In this document: one piece after another, positions 48,005 through 60,152 of the stretch
Numbering within the stretch: position 1 is the stretch's first letter
How the letters are laid out: every line of letters begins with the position of its first letter
Source of the DNA: Eukaryota sp. TZLM1-RC
Taxonomy: Eukaryota; Metamonada: BaSk clade
Reading direction: 5' to 3'
Assembly (NCBI GenBank): GCA_040285825.1
Contig: JAUPSS010000011.1
Location: 941,658-1,005,657, forward strand
DNA length: 64,000 nt
The notes under the pieces: generated by a model
Seen by the model: the letters and a program-made list of their open reading frames with translations, nothing else
Databases searched by the model: none
What the model was told of the DNA's origin: nothing
Translations under genes and position numbers: made by a program

Positions 48005-49885
48005 AACAACACAGAAAAACCACCATTACGTTCCTTGCGTTCTGTTGCCCGTTCTATTAACAACTCCGTTTCTCGAAATTTGTTTTCTCCAGCTGAAACT
48101 GCAAAAAGTCAAAAGTCTATTTCTACTTTTAACTCAAAAATTGACAAAATTGAAAGAACTGAAAAAATGAAACCACTGCCATTAAAAGGTTCTAAAAAAT
48201 GTTCAATTTGTGGTATCAGTGGTCATAATTCGAGAACGTGCCCTGAGAAACAAAAAAGAGAATTTGAATTAAAATCTGCTCAACAAATTCTCAAATGTTC
48301 TGTTCCAGCTGTTGCCGTTGTGAAAGGTGCTGAAAATAATGTTTCTGACGATCAACAGTTAAATGCTTCTAGTGTTCCCTCTTCTTCCCCTTCTGAAAAC
48401 AGCAATTTTTGTTGTCCATTTTGCAAAAAAGATGTTGCAGATTCACGAAATGGTCGAAAACTTCTGTTTTGTACGAATTGTAAAGCCGTTGATACCGTAA
48501 GACCCCCGATTCGGATCCCAGTAGAAATAAGTCCCGCCAGCACAATCCCCTTCTCAATGGAAATGAGAAATTTTACTTCTGAATTGAAAAATAGTAAGTG
48601 GAATATTTCATCCTTCTGGAAATATTTTGCTAGAAAAAACAAAAATTGTTTTAAGAAAAATTTTGGAAATAGAAAAATTGTAAAATCAAAAATTTGCCGT
48701 AAATTGTGCTTACGTGGTCGTTATGGTGCCGCAAAGCAGTCTTTGTTTTCCTCTTCTTTGGCTGATGCAAACTCTGATACCCTTGAAAAACTTCAAAAGT
48801 TGCATCCTCAAGAAAATTTCAAGTGCAGCAAGCCTGAAGTGTGTCCTTTTTGGATTGAAAATCCTATTACTGCAATTGAAGTTCTTAAAGCTATTCAAAA
48901 ATTGCCAAAGGGGAAAGCAGCAGGCCCATCCGGAATTTCTTTTGATCTGTTAAAAATAGCGTGTTCCAGTACTCCCGAAATTGCTGATGATCTAGCCCAC
49001 TATTTTCAACAATTGATTGTTTTGAAAATTAATCCTCCATTTGAATTACTCGCAGCACGTCTGATTACTTTAGTAAAGCCTGGAAACGGAATCAAACCTG
49101 ATGGAATACGCCCAATTGCTGTTGGTGAATCTCTTTCTCGTTTGCTAGCATCAATTGTCTTCGATCGTGTCAAAGACAAAGCTTCTACATTTTTGAATCC
49201 TCATCAATTTGGAATCAAAACAATTGATGGTGCTTCTGTTGCTGCTATTGCCTCTGATACCTTTTTTAATGCAGAGGAAAATAATTTTATTTTTAATCTC
49301 GACTTTAAAAATGCTTTTAATTCTGTAATGCGAGAAGCAATTTTTGAAGTTATTAAATCTGATTTTCCTGAGCTATCGAGTTTTTTCTACCATTTTTATG
49401 GGAAAGAATCAGATTTAATTTTTAATTCATTTGGTCTTAAATCATCTTCTGGAGTGAAGCAGGGAGATCCTTTAGGCCCATTATTGTTTTGTTTAGCTAT
49501 TCACAAAACTTTAAATATCATTAAGCAAAAATACCCTTCTATAAAAATAGTTGCTTACATGGATGATATATCCTTGATTGGTTCATTTGATTTACTAGAA
49601 TTGGTTGCTCAAGAAATTGCCGATTCATATGAAAATATTGGGCTTCATCTTAATGCCAGCAAATGCCTTCTGATTGGCTCTTCTGCTCAAGACCTCGTGA
49701 TAAACGATTCTATTGTCCCTTTTACTAATTATAGTAGTGATGCTTTTAAGTTCCTTGGTTGTTGGTTAGGAAATGTGCCTCAAATTCAGAATGAATTGCA
49801 AGTTATTTTGGAAAAAATGAAAATTGAACTTGATTCAATTTCTTCTTTAGATATAGAAAAGCATATTAAATTTTTTTATGCTTAA
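48005..49885 (+). CDS. B protein, N-terminal fingers plus RT, open ~627 codons
   Basis: The open frame starts upstream at 47987 in flanking sequence and is element-derived from 48005. Order: SVARSINNSVSRN linker, knuckle CSICGISGHNSRTC (near 48207), finger CPFC...CTNC (near 48415-48482), LCLRGRYGAAKQS, PKGKAAGPSGISFD, RT motifs LDFKNAFN, GVKQGDPLG and YMDD (near 49557-49568), and the start of the thumb. It ends at an extra T in the run near 49874. It shows that in family B the knuckle and RT lie in one reading frame. As read it would lack the nuclease. Confidence 0.85.
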   Translation, partial: NNTEKPPLRSLRSVARSINNSVSRNLFSPAETAKSQKSISTFNSKIDKIERTEKMKPLPLKGSKKCSICGISGHNSRTCPEKQKREFELKSAQQILKCSVPAVAVVKGAENNVSDDQQLNASSVPSSSPSENSNFCCPFCKKDVADSRNGRKLLFCTNCKAVDTVRPPIRIPVEISPASTIPFSMEMRNFTSELKNSKWNISSFWKYFARKNKNCFKKNFGNRKIVKSKICRKLCLRGRYGAAKQSLFSSSLADANSDTLEKLQKLHPQENFKCSKPEVCPFWIENPITAIEVLKAIQKLPKGKAAGPSGISFDLLKIACSSTPEIADDLAHYFQQLIVLKINPPFELLAARLITLVKPGNGIKPDGIRPIAVGESLSRLLASIVFDRVKDKASTFLNPHQFGIKTIDGASVAAIASDTFFNAEENNFIFNLDFKNAFNSVMREAIFEVIKSDFPELSSFFYHFYGKESDLIFNSFGLKSSSGVKQGDPLGPLLFCLAIHKTLNIIKQKYPSIKIVAYMDDISLIGSFDLLELVAQEIADSYENIGLHLNASKCLLIGSSAQDLVINDSIVPFTNYSSDAFKFLGCWLGNVPQIQNELQVILEKMKIELDSISSLDIEKHIKFFYA

Positions 49886-50550
49886 AATTTGCTACACTGG
49901 GAGAATAACCCACATTTTGAGATCTTGTGCTCCTTCCATAGCATTAGATTTTTGTCGTTCTTTTAATTCATTGAGAACAGAATTTTTGCTGATTTATTGG
50001 ATGTAGAACCAGGAATGTTGAAAAGCCATTTATTTTCTTCAGCAAATTTGGGTGGTATTGGTTTTACTAAATCTTCAATTTTGTGTCAATCAGCATTCTT
50101 GGGTGGTGGCAAAATTTTATTTATGAATTTTCTCGTAGATTTCCTGATGATTCTCATCTGTTAGTCCCCAATTGTAGTCCCTATTTGTATGAGTTATCTT
50201 GTGAACTTGAAAAATTACCGCCACAAATTTGGACCAAATGTTTTCCTCAATCAATTCAAGAAATTCCAAACCGATCTCTATTTAATTTACAGTTTTGCTG
50301 TAAAAAGCTTCAACATAAATTGTCAAAGATTTTTGAAAGCTTGGATTTTGATGTTAGACTTGGCTTGGCCAAGAAAAAGAATCCCGCTTTTGCAAATCTT
50401 TTACAAGATATGTGTGACAGTACTTCTTCTGCCTTAGTAACAACAATTCCACAAGTTTATGGTACTCTCTTATCCGATTCTGCTTGGACTCTGAATATGA
50501 GAGTTCGTTCCTTTATCTGGCCTGATAATTTACCTCATAATTTAATTTGT
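48005..50550 (+). mobile_element. Family B copy, missing leader, 3' part cut by a chimeric element
   Basis: It begins in the Ser-rich N-terminal region at 48005, immediately after a 16-bp piece of an opposing B. It continues to the finger region at 50550, where a B-like tail on the other strand starts. The N-terminal to thumb frame is open, and later frames are shifted at T and A runs near 49874, 49985 and 50112. Confidence 0.87.
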
Positions 50551-50937
50551 AATTTTTTTTAAAATTTAATTTTATCCTAAACCTTTAAATCAATATCTAA
50601 AAAATCCATCTCTCCCAAAACAAAAACACTAGATGCAACTCTCTCATAGTGAGATCCAAGAGAAAGCAAAGCATCAGAAACCATCTTCAACATCCCCTTA
50701 AAAATAGAAAATACAATCCTGTTTTGCCAGTAAGAATCCTGTTTTTCAAGCAAGAAAATTGTTTTTGAGAGGTAGATATGGAAGCGGATTAAAAAATATT
50801 TTTTCGGGAAAACTGGCTGATACCAATCTCGAAACTGTTGAAAAATTGAAATCCCTCCATCCAACTGAACATTTTTGCCCCAGTAAGCCTTCTATTTGTC
50901 AATATTGGCTCGAAAATCCATTTCAGGCTCAAGAAGT

Positions 50938-51021
50938 TTTTTTTCTCCCTCCCTTAGCCAACCCTTTCATATTTCACTTTCTGTCAAGGCGTCAAAGTCG
51001 TACTGTTTCTCTGTCAAAACG
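50938..51021 (+). promoter_or_regulatory. Conserved 5' leader of full-length B
   Basis: This is the third copy of the leader: T run, CTCCCTCCCTTAG, CATATTTCACTTTCTGTCA, GGCGTCAAAGTCGTACTGT, ending at the ATG at 51022. It differs from the copy at 16732-16814 by only a base or two. Confidence 0.6.
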
Positions 51022-54000
51022 ATGCCTTTGGCTGATAGTGACTCTGATACTGATTGGAACGCCCAAGCAAAGATTCTACCAGTCAGATCAAGCTCATCCA
51101 CTCCACTTCCCCACTCTCCCCACAATACAAGCTATGCTCGAAATTCATCTTAAAAAAATTTTCATTCAAAAACTGATCATTGTACCAGAAAAAACACAGA
51201 AAAACCACCATTACGTTCCTTGCGTTTTGTTGCGCGTTCTATTAACAACTCCGTTTCTCGAAATTTGTTTTCTCCAGCTGAAACTGCAAAAAGTCAAAAG
51301 TCTATTTCTACTTTTAACTCAAAAATTGACAAAATTGAAAGAACTGAAAAAAATGAAACCACTGCCATTAAAAGGTTCTAAAAAATGTTCAATTTGTGGT
51401 ATCAGTGGTCATAATTCGAGAACGTGCCCTGAGAAACAAAAAAGAGAATTTGAATTAAAATCTGCTCAACAAATTCTCAAATGTTCTGTTCCAGCTGTTG
51501 CCGTTGTGAAAGGTGCTGAAAATAATGTTTCTGACGATCAACAGTTAAATGCTTCTAGTGTTCCCTCTTCTTCCCCTTCTGAAAACAGCAATTTTTGTTG
51601 TCCATTTTGCAAAAAAGATGTTGCAGATTCACGAAATGGTCGAAAACTTCTGTTTTGTACGAATTGTAAAGCCGTTGATACCGTAAGACCCCCGATCCGG
51701 ATCCCAGTAGAAATAAGTCCCGCCAGCACAATCTCCTTCTCAATGGAAATGAGAAATTTTACTTCTGAATTGAAAAATAATAAGTGGAATATTTCATCCT
51801 TCTGGAAATATTTTGCTAGAAAAAACAAAAATTGTTTTAAGAAAAATTTTGGAAATAGAAAAATTGTAAAATCAAAAATTTGCCGTAAATTGTGCTTACG
51901 TGGTCGTTATGGTGCCGCAAATCAGTCCTTGTTTTTCTCTTCTTTGGCTGATGCAAACTCTGATACCCTTGAAAAACTTCAAAAGTTGCATCCTCAAGAA
52001 AATTTCAAGTGCAGCAAGCCTGATGTGTGTCCTTTTTGGATTGAAAATCCTATTACTGCAATTGAAGTTCTTAAAGCTATTCAAAAATTACCAAAGGGGA
52101 AAGCAGCAGGCCCATCTGGAATTTCTTTTGATCTCTTAAAAATAGCGTGTTCCAGTGCTCCCGAAATTCCTGATGATCTAGCCCATTATTTTCCACAATT
52201 AAATGTTTTGAAAATTAATCCTCCATTTGAATTACTCGCTGCACGTCTGATTGCTTTAGTAAAGCCTGGAAACGGAATCAAACCTGATGGAATACGCCCA
52301 ATTGCTGTTGGTGAATCTCTTTCTCGTTTGCTAGCATCAATTGTCTTCGATCGTGTCAAAGACAAAGCTTCTACATTTTTGAATCCTCATCAATTTGGAA
52401 TCAAAACAATTGATGGTGCTTCTGTTGCTGTTATTGCCTCTGATACCTTTTTTAATGCAGAGGAAAATAATTTTATTTTAATCTCGACTTTAAAAATGCT
52501 TTTAATTCTGTAAACCGAGAAGCAATTTTTGAAGTTATTAAATCTGATTTTCCTGAGCTATCGAGTTTTTTTCTACCATTTTTATGGTAAAAGAATCAGA
52601 TTTGATTTTTAATTCATTTGCTCTTAAATCATCTTCTGGTGTGAAGCAAGGTGACCCTTTAGGTCCATTATTGTTTTGTTTGGCTATTCACAAAACTTTA
52701 AATATCATTAAGCAAAAATACCCTTCTATAAAAATAGTTGCTTATATGGATGATATATCCTTGATTGGTTCATTTGATTTACTAGAATTGGTTGCTCAAG
52801 AAATTGCCGATTCATATGAAAATATTGGGCTTCATCTTAATGCCAGCAAATGCCTTCTGATTGGCTCTTCTGCTCAAGACCTCGTGATAAACGATTCTAT
52901 TGTCCCTTTTACTAATTATAGTAGTGATGCTTTTTAAGTTCCTTGGTTGTTGGTTAGGAAATGTGCCTCAAATTCAGAATGAATTGCAAGTTATTTTGGA
53001 AAAAATGAAAATTGAACTTGATTCAATTTCTTCTTTAGATATAGAAAAGCATATTAAATTTTTTTATGCTTAAAATTTGCTACACTGGGAGAATAACCCA
53101 CATTTTGAGATCTTGTGCTCCTTCCATAGCATTAGATTTTTGTCGTTCTTTTAATTCATTGAGAACAGAATTTTTTTGCTGATTTATTGGATGTAGAACC
53201 AGGAATGTTGAAAAGCCATTTATTTTCTTCAGCAAATTTGGGGGGTATTGGATTTACTAAATCTTCAATTTTGTGTCAATCAGCATTCTTGGGTGGTGGC
53301 AAAAATTTTATTTATGAATTTTCTCGTAGATTTCCTGATGATTCTCATCTGTTAGTCCCCAATTGTAGTCCCTATTTGTATGAGTTATCTTGTGAACTTG
53401 AAAAATTACCGCCACAAATTTGGACCAAATGTTTTCCTCAATCAATTCAAGAAATTCCAAACCGATCTCTATTTAATTTACAGTTTTGCTGTAAAAAGCT
53501 TCAACAAAAATTGTCAAAGATTTTTGAAAGCTTGGATTTTGATGTTAGACTTGGCTTGGCCAAGAAAAAGAATCCCGCTTTTGCAAATCTTTTACAAGAT
53601 ATGTGTGACAGTACTTCTTCTGCCTTAGTAACAACAATTCCACAAGTTTATGGTACTCTCTTATCCGATTCTGCTTGGACTCTGAATATGAGATTTCGTT
53701 CCTTTATTTGGCCTGATAATTTACCTCATAATTTAATTTGTAAATGTTCTCGAGAAATTACAACTACTCATTTGTTAAATTGTAAACATTTTATTACTTT
53801 TAGAAACAAGGTTCATGATGCTGTAAGAGACCAGTTATATTGTATGTGTAAATCTCATAGAATTGAATCCTTCTTGGAACCTTTGTTGTCAAATCTGTTT
53901 GATGCTGAAAATGATTTTCATCAGAATAATAGAGGTGATGTCATATTACCTGGATTAGATGGAAGCATCATTTTATTGGATGTAAAGCCTGTTGATCCTT

Positions 54001-54382
54001 GTAATGCCTCAAATGAAAGGCTTGTTAATTCTGAAATTCATAATCCCCTTTCAAATGCTGAAAATTTTAAATTCAAAAAATACAATGAACCTTTGTCCAA
54101 ATTGGCCAGTCTACAGCATGCAAAATACAATTTGTATCCATTTGTATTTTCCCTTTTTGGTTCACTTGCACCAACTGCTTTACGTTTTTTGGATGATTTT
54201 TGAAATGATTGTAAAGAGAAGAACTGGCAGAAATTTCAACAGATTGTTTTGGCAAAATAGAATTGTGTTTTCTGTTTTTAAGGGGATGTTGAAGATGGTT
54301 TCTGATGCTTTGCTTTCTCTTGGATCTCACTATGAGAGAGTTGCATCTAGTGTTTTTGCTTTGGGAGAGATGGATTTTTTAG
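51022..54382 (+). pseudogene. Full-length B protein, nonsense and frameshifts
   Basis: The start ATG 51022 is followed by MPLADSDSDTDWNAQAKILP. A CAA-to-TAA change stops the frame at about 51151. The knuckle CSICGISGHNSRTC, finger and pre-RT region are then in another frame (to 52513) after an extra A near 51350. A lost T near 52479 shifts motif A. GVKQGDPLG and YMDD (near 52744-52755) lie in 52584-52937. Extra T residues near 52933, 53061, 53171 and 54200 break the thumb and end. The finger, nuclease and most of the C-terminal domain lie in 53187-54203. Confidence 0.85.
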
Positions 54383-54441
54383 ATGTTGATTTATAGGTTT
54401 AGAATAAAATTAAATTTAAAAAAAAAGGCTCAAGAAGTTTT

Positions 54442-56789
54442 GAATGCCGTTGCTAAATTACCAAAAGGAAAAGCTGCTGGTCCTTCAGGCATTTCCTTTG
54501 ATTTGTTAAAAACTGCCTGTAAAAATGCTCCTGAAATTGTTGAGGATCTTGCTTCCTATTTTCAAAATTTAATGTGTTTAAATTATGTTCCTCCGCCTGA
54601 ATTGACTGCTGCCCGTTTAGTTGCTTTAGTTAAACCTGGTAAAGGTGACAAACCTGATGGAGTTAGACCAATTGCTATTGGAGAGTCATTAACCAGATTG
54701 CTTTCTTCGCTTATTTTTAACAGAATTTCTACTAAAGCAAGGGACTATTTGAAGCCTTTCCAATTTGGTATAAAAACTGTTGAAGGTGCTTCTGTTGCTT
54801 CAATGACTTCAGATGTTTTTTTCAATAGTCAACAGCATCAATATATTTTCAATTTGGATTTCAAAAATGCTTTCAATTCTGTGAAACGTAATTGTATTTT
54901 TTGATGTCCTTCTTCATGATTTTCCTGAACTTACTGCATATTTTTATTTATTTTATGGAAAAAAATCAGACTTAATTTTTGACTCCTTTACCCTTGAATC
55001 TTCTTCTGGTGTGAAACAAGGTGATCCTCTTGGCCCTTTGCTGTTTTGTTTGGCTATTCATAATATTATTAAAATGACACAACAAGTTTTCCCTGATTTG
55101 CGTATTGTTGCCTATATGGATGACATTTCTATTATTGGTTCTTTTGAAAGCATTGCTAGGGTTTCTGAAGACATTGCGGCGAAATACAAAGAAATTGGTT
55201 TAGCTTTGAACCCATCTAAAAGTCTCTTGATTGGTAGAGAAAAACAATCTTTGATGATTGGTGGAGCTCAGATTCCTTTTATCAATTATGACCAACAAGC
55301 TTTTAAGTTTCTTGGATGTTGGCTTGGTAATTTGGATGAAATTTATTCCCAGTTAAACAATTTATTGGAGAAGTTTGACAAGGATCTTAGTTTTATTGCT
55401 GAATGTGACATTGAGAAACACATCAAATTTTTTATTTTAAAAATTTGTTATTCTGGAAAATTCACTCATATTTTAAGGTCAACTCCCCCTTCGGTATCTC
55501 TCAATTTTTGCAGATCTTTTAACAAACTTCGAGTCAAGTTTTTTTCTTCTTTATTAGAAGTAAATGAATCTTTAATTCGAAGTCATGTATTTTGTTCAGC
55601 AGATTTGGGTGGAATTGGATTCACGAAATCTTCGATTCTGTGTAAAGCAGCATTTTTGGGAGGTGGTAAAAATTTTGTTTTTAAATTTTTCCAAAGGTTC
55701 CCTTTTGATGTTCATCTGTTCAATGGTGAATCAAATTTTTACTTGAATCAACTGCAATTTGAATTAGAAAATTTGCCTAGTGATATCTGGATTCAGTGTT
55801 TTCCTCAAAATGTTCAAGAAATTCCCACCCGATCACTTCCAAATTTACGTTTTTGCTTGAAAAAGCTTCAGCACCATCTGGTTAAATTATATGAAGGCTT
55901 GGATTATGAAGTAAGACTTGGCTTGGCCAAAACTAAAAATCCCGCTTTCGGTAATTTTTTAAAGGATATTCGTGATAGTTCAGCTGCTGCTTTAGTAACT
56001 CAAGTTCCCTCTGTTTATGGACTTTTGTTAAAAAACAATGAATGGCTTCTAAACATGCGTTTTCGTTGTTTTCTGTGGCCAAACAATTTGCCCAATCATT
56101 TAACTTGTAAATGTGGTAAACCTCTTTTGTTTACTCATCTTTTGAACTGCAAACATTTCATTGCGTTTAGAAGCAAAGTGCATAATAACGTCAGGGACCA
56201 AATTTATGTAATGTGCAAATCATATCGAGTAGATTCCTTTTTAGAACCGCTGTTATCAAAATTAATTCTTGATGATCCCAATATTGATAGTACGCGTTAC
56301 AACAGAGCTTCTATGGGTCTGACTAGAGGTGATCTAGTTGTTCCTGGTTTAAATGGTAGTTTTACTATTTTGGACGCCATGTCTATTGACCCTTGTAATT
56401 CCTCTAACGAACATCTCATTAACTCGGATGTAAATAATCCTCTTCTTGCAGGCGAAAAATACAAAATTGCTAAATATGCGAAACCCATTTCCTCGGTTAA
56501 TGAAAATTCTCATGCCCAATATAATTTATGTCCATTTGTTTTTTCTTTGCTTGGATCTCTAGGTAAGGCTGCTATGGCTTTCCTCGAGGATTTTGTTGTA
56601 GTTGTAAAGGAAAGAACTGGAAGAATTTTCGATCGTGTTTACTGGCAAAACAGGATTGTGTTTTCTATTTTTAAGGGAATGGTAAAACTAATTTCTGATT
56701 CACTATCTTCTTGTGGGAAATTTTCTGAATCTTTAGCAATTAATTGTTTTGATGTAGGGGAGGCAGGTTTCGAGGATGTGGAGTTTTAA
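54442..56789 (+). pseudogene. C4 RT-RLE protein, one main frameshift
   Basis: The first part (to about 54897) covers PKGKAAGPSG, GESLTRLLSS and LDFKNAFN. An extra T near 54900 shifts the frame. The second part (55011-56789, 592 codons) is open: GVKQGDPLG, YMDD (near 55116-55127), thumb GGIGFTKSSIL, CKCGKP...HLLNC, RGDLVVPG...LDA nuclease and C-terminal domain ending EDVEF. One Cys after the RT core is Ser (NPSKSLLIG). Confidence 0.87.
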
Positions 56790-57210
56790 TTGTGAATTTC
56801 ATATTTGTTTGTTGAATAAAAATTAGTAGAGAAAAACAAAAAAAAAGTTTTGCCAGTAAACACGATTGAAAATTCTTCCAGTTCTTTCCTTTACAACTAC
56901 AACAAAATCCTCAAGGAAAGCCATAGCAGCCTTACCTAGAGATCCAAGGAAAGAAAAAACAAATGGACATAAATTATATTGGGCATGAGTATTTTCATTA
57001 ACCGAGGAAATGGATTTCGCATATTTAGCAATTTTATGTTTTTCGCCTGCAAGAAGAGGATTATTTACATCCGAGTTAATGAGATGTTCGTTAGAGGAAT
57101 TACAAGGGTCAATAGACATGGCGTCCAAAATAGTAAAACTACCATTTAAACCAGGAACAACTAGATCACCTCTTGTCAGACCCAAAGAAGCTCTGTTGTA
57201 ACACGTACTA

Positions 57211-60152
57211 AATTGCTGAATTAAATAATTTAGAATTTAATTTACCTCCCAAAGATGAGTGCACTGCAGAAGACAATGATGCAGTGATGTTAGATATTCC
57301 CCTTGAAGCAAGTCAAATTGATAATTGTGCTATTTGTAATGAAAAAGCTGAAAGATATATTTTAAAAAATAATTTATATGTATGCCATGTTTGCTCCTCG
57401 CTTGATACATTACGGCCTCCATGTAAGATTCCGAATGTTCTCAGTCCCAAGGCTTCCGTTCCCTTTTCTGTTGCGTTTAGAACATTCAGTCTTGCTTTGA
57501 AAAAAGGAGAATGGGATATATTTTCTATTTGGAAATTCTTCCTTGAACAAAAATCAGGTTCTCGTCCCCAAAAGGTTTTCACTCCAAAGAAACAACCCAA
57601 GAATAAGACTGTACGAAAACTTTTGCTACGTGGGAGATATGTTCAGGGAAAAACGCTCTGTTCTCATCTGATCTTGCTCCTGTGACTGATAAAACTGTAA
57701 ATCAATTAGTGGATCTGCATCCAGCTGAATTTCTTAATTTGGATAAACCATCTGCTTCACAATTTTGGAAACAAAATCCACTTTCTGAAAAAGAAGTTGA
57801 AACTGCCATTTTCCGTCTTCCATCTGGAAAAGCTCCAGGTCCATCTGGAATTACTTTTGATATGCTGAAATCTGTGAGCCGCCAAAATTCCTTTATTATT
57901 AAAGATTTATGTTCCTTTTTTCAAGATGTTTTGACAATGAAAATTGTTCCACCCAAAGAATTACGTGCATCACGGTTAGTGGCTTTAACTAAACCTAATG
58001 GAAAAGTTCGCCCAATTGCCATTGGTGAAGCCATTTATCGCCTGATGTCTTCAGTAATTTTTAATCGAGTTTCAACAAAAGCTAAAGAATACTTTTCACC
58101 ATTCCAATATGGAATCAAAACCATAGATGGACCTTCAGTTGCAGCTTTGACATCTGATCTGTTTTTCAATTTTCACGAAAATAGTTGCATTTTTAATCTT
58201 GATTTCAAAAATGCTTTCAATTCAGTGAAAAGAGATTCAATTTGGAAAGAAATCAAATCAAATTTTCCTGAACTCGAAACCTTTTTTTTATAGGTTTTAT
58301 GGTAATTCATCTGATTTAATTTTTAATTCTTTTAATCTGGATTCTTTATCAGGAGTTAAACAAGGAGACCCTTTAGGTCCTTTCTTTTTTTGTCTTGCAA
58401 TTCACCCAATTTTGAAAAAATTAAAAGAAGAAAATTCTGACCTTCAAGTGGTAGCTTACATGGATGACATTTCTTGTATTGGTCCAGAAAGTACAATTAA
58501 TAGGGTTGCTAATGAAGCTGCTACATTATACCAATCCATAGGTCTTGATTTGAATGTTCAAAAATGTTTTTGTATTTCTAGAAAAATGTTAAGTTAATAA
58601 TTAATTCCCTCGAAGTTCCATATATTGATTATACTTCAACTAGTTTCTGCTTTCTGGGTTGCTATTTAGGTTCCGCCGAAAAAGACACTTGACAGCCTTG
58701 AAAATTATTTAAATTCAATTAAAAAAAGAGCTAGAAGTCATAAAGACTCTTGAATTGGAAAAACATATTAAGTTTTTTCTTTTGACAATTTGTTATGCTG
58801 GAAAAATTACTCATTTACTGCGATCATTACCTCCATCCCTAACTTACAATTTTTGTAGACAATTTAACAAAATACGTACCCAATTTTTGGCTTATTTAAT
58901 GTCTGTTGATCCATCAATTTTGAAAAATCATATTTTTTTCTGATGTTCAACTTGGCGGTGTTGGATTCAATTCATCAAAATATTTGACCAAAGCTGCATT
59001 TATTGGTGGTGGAAAAATTTATGTATTTGAATTCTCTAGAAGATATCCTTTTGCCGAAAATCTTCTTGAAAATACAAATAGCATATTCCTGGATAACTTA
59101 AGACAAGAAATATCCAGTTTATCTCCCGACTTATGGCAATCATGTTTCCCCATATCCATTCAAGAAATTCCAGACAGAAGTTTATATTCATTTAAATTTG
59201 CGTTGAAAAAGCTCCAACGACATCTTTTGAAAAATTTTGAAAACAAGGATTTTATTGTTCGACTTAGCACGGCTAAGAAAGAAAATCCTGCTTTTGCCAA
59301 TTTTTTGATTGATTTGAAGGACAGTTCATCTGCAGTTTTGATAAATCAAATTCCCCAGATTTATGGTCTATTTTTGAATGACGACCAATGGACCACTGCT
59401 ATGAGAATGCGTTGTTATTTATGGCCTTGTAATTTGCCCAATGATTTGTTTTGTAAATGTGGAGCTGGTTTGACATTATCACATTTATTTAATTGTAATA
59501 GATATATTTCCTATCGTTCTACGTTGCATGATGCAGTCAGAGATCAAATCCATGCAATGTGTAATTCCTATCATATTGAATCTTTTGTAGAACCTTTGTT
59601 GAGGTCTCTTGATATAAATGAAAGTGTAAGAGATTCAGAATATGGAAAACGACGTGCTGATGTTGTTGTGCCCTCGTTTGACGATGTCATGAATGTTGTT
59701 GATGTCGTAACAGTGGATGTTTGCAAGAAAAATGCCTTGAAAAATGCTCAATCCGAAGTATCCCCCTTGATGACTCCGAATTGTACAAACGGAAAAAGTA
59801 TGCAAATCCTTTAAAAGAATTGAAACATGTTCGCCATGTAGATTACCAAATTTGCCCATTTGCTATATCGTTGTATGGTCGTCTTGGAAAAACTGCTTTG
59901 AATTTTATTGATGATTTTGAAAATCTTGTGAAAAAAAGAATGAATAAGCGTTTTTGATCGTCGCTTGTGGCTAAATCGTATTGTTTTTACTATTTTCAAA
60001 TCAATTCCTAAAATGATTTCGAAAGCTTTAATGTCTGTCAGTGCACATTATGAAAACATTGCTGCTGTAAGGTTTGATGGTGTGGAAGCTTGTTTTGAAG
60101 ATATTGACTTTTAGACTGTGGTTTTGAAAATAAATTAAAATTAAATTAAAAA
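57211..60152 (+). mobile_element. Family A copy A9, 5'-truncated
   Basis: It starts before the CAIC...CHVC finger and runs to the A tail near 60145-60152, about 2.94 kb. The whole A order is readable across five or more frames: finger and basic segment (57284-57685), PSGKAPGPSG and motif A (57682-58293), YMDD (near 58458-58469), thumb, and nuclease (58984-59814). Shifts at 57640, 58291, 58585, 58680, 58728, 58937, 59762 and 59956 are all one-base changes in homopolymers. Confidence 0.88.

Larger units (their letters stand above)
50938..54426 (+). mobile_element. Family B full-length copy inserted in C4
   Basis: This is about 3.49 kb with leader, ORF region, 3' UTR and A tail. ggctcaagaagtttt occurs at 50926-50940 and 54427-54441. 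At least 12 bp are true target duplication and the T residues are ambiguous with the leader's T run. With 13330-16814 it fixes the B ends and length. Confidence 0.93.
50734..56846 (+). mobile_element. Family C copy C4, split by full-length B
   Basis: The pieces are 50742-50937 (pre-RT) and 54442-56846. It begins after a filler gaatcctg that resembles nearby target sequence. It is flanked by gttttgccagtaa (13 bp). The full-length B inside is flanked by ggctcaagaagt. The C 3' UTR at 56790-56846 has a slightly longer tail (attagtagag before the A run). Confidence 0.9.
50551..57210 (-). mobile_element. Chimeric B/C 3' end, split by C4
   Basis: The tail and first ~150 bp (50551-50706) are B. Within the shared TTAAAAATAGAAAA the sequence switches to C, which continues at 56860-57210 to a 5' truncation in the nuclease region. 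C4 splits it, with gttttgccagtaa at 50721-50733 and 56847-56859. The B part ends with a shortened B C-terminus (FLDIDL). The C part at 56860-57185 reads GLTRGDLVVPG...LEDFVVVVKERTGRIF. Confidence 0.8.
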
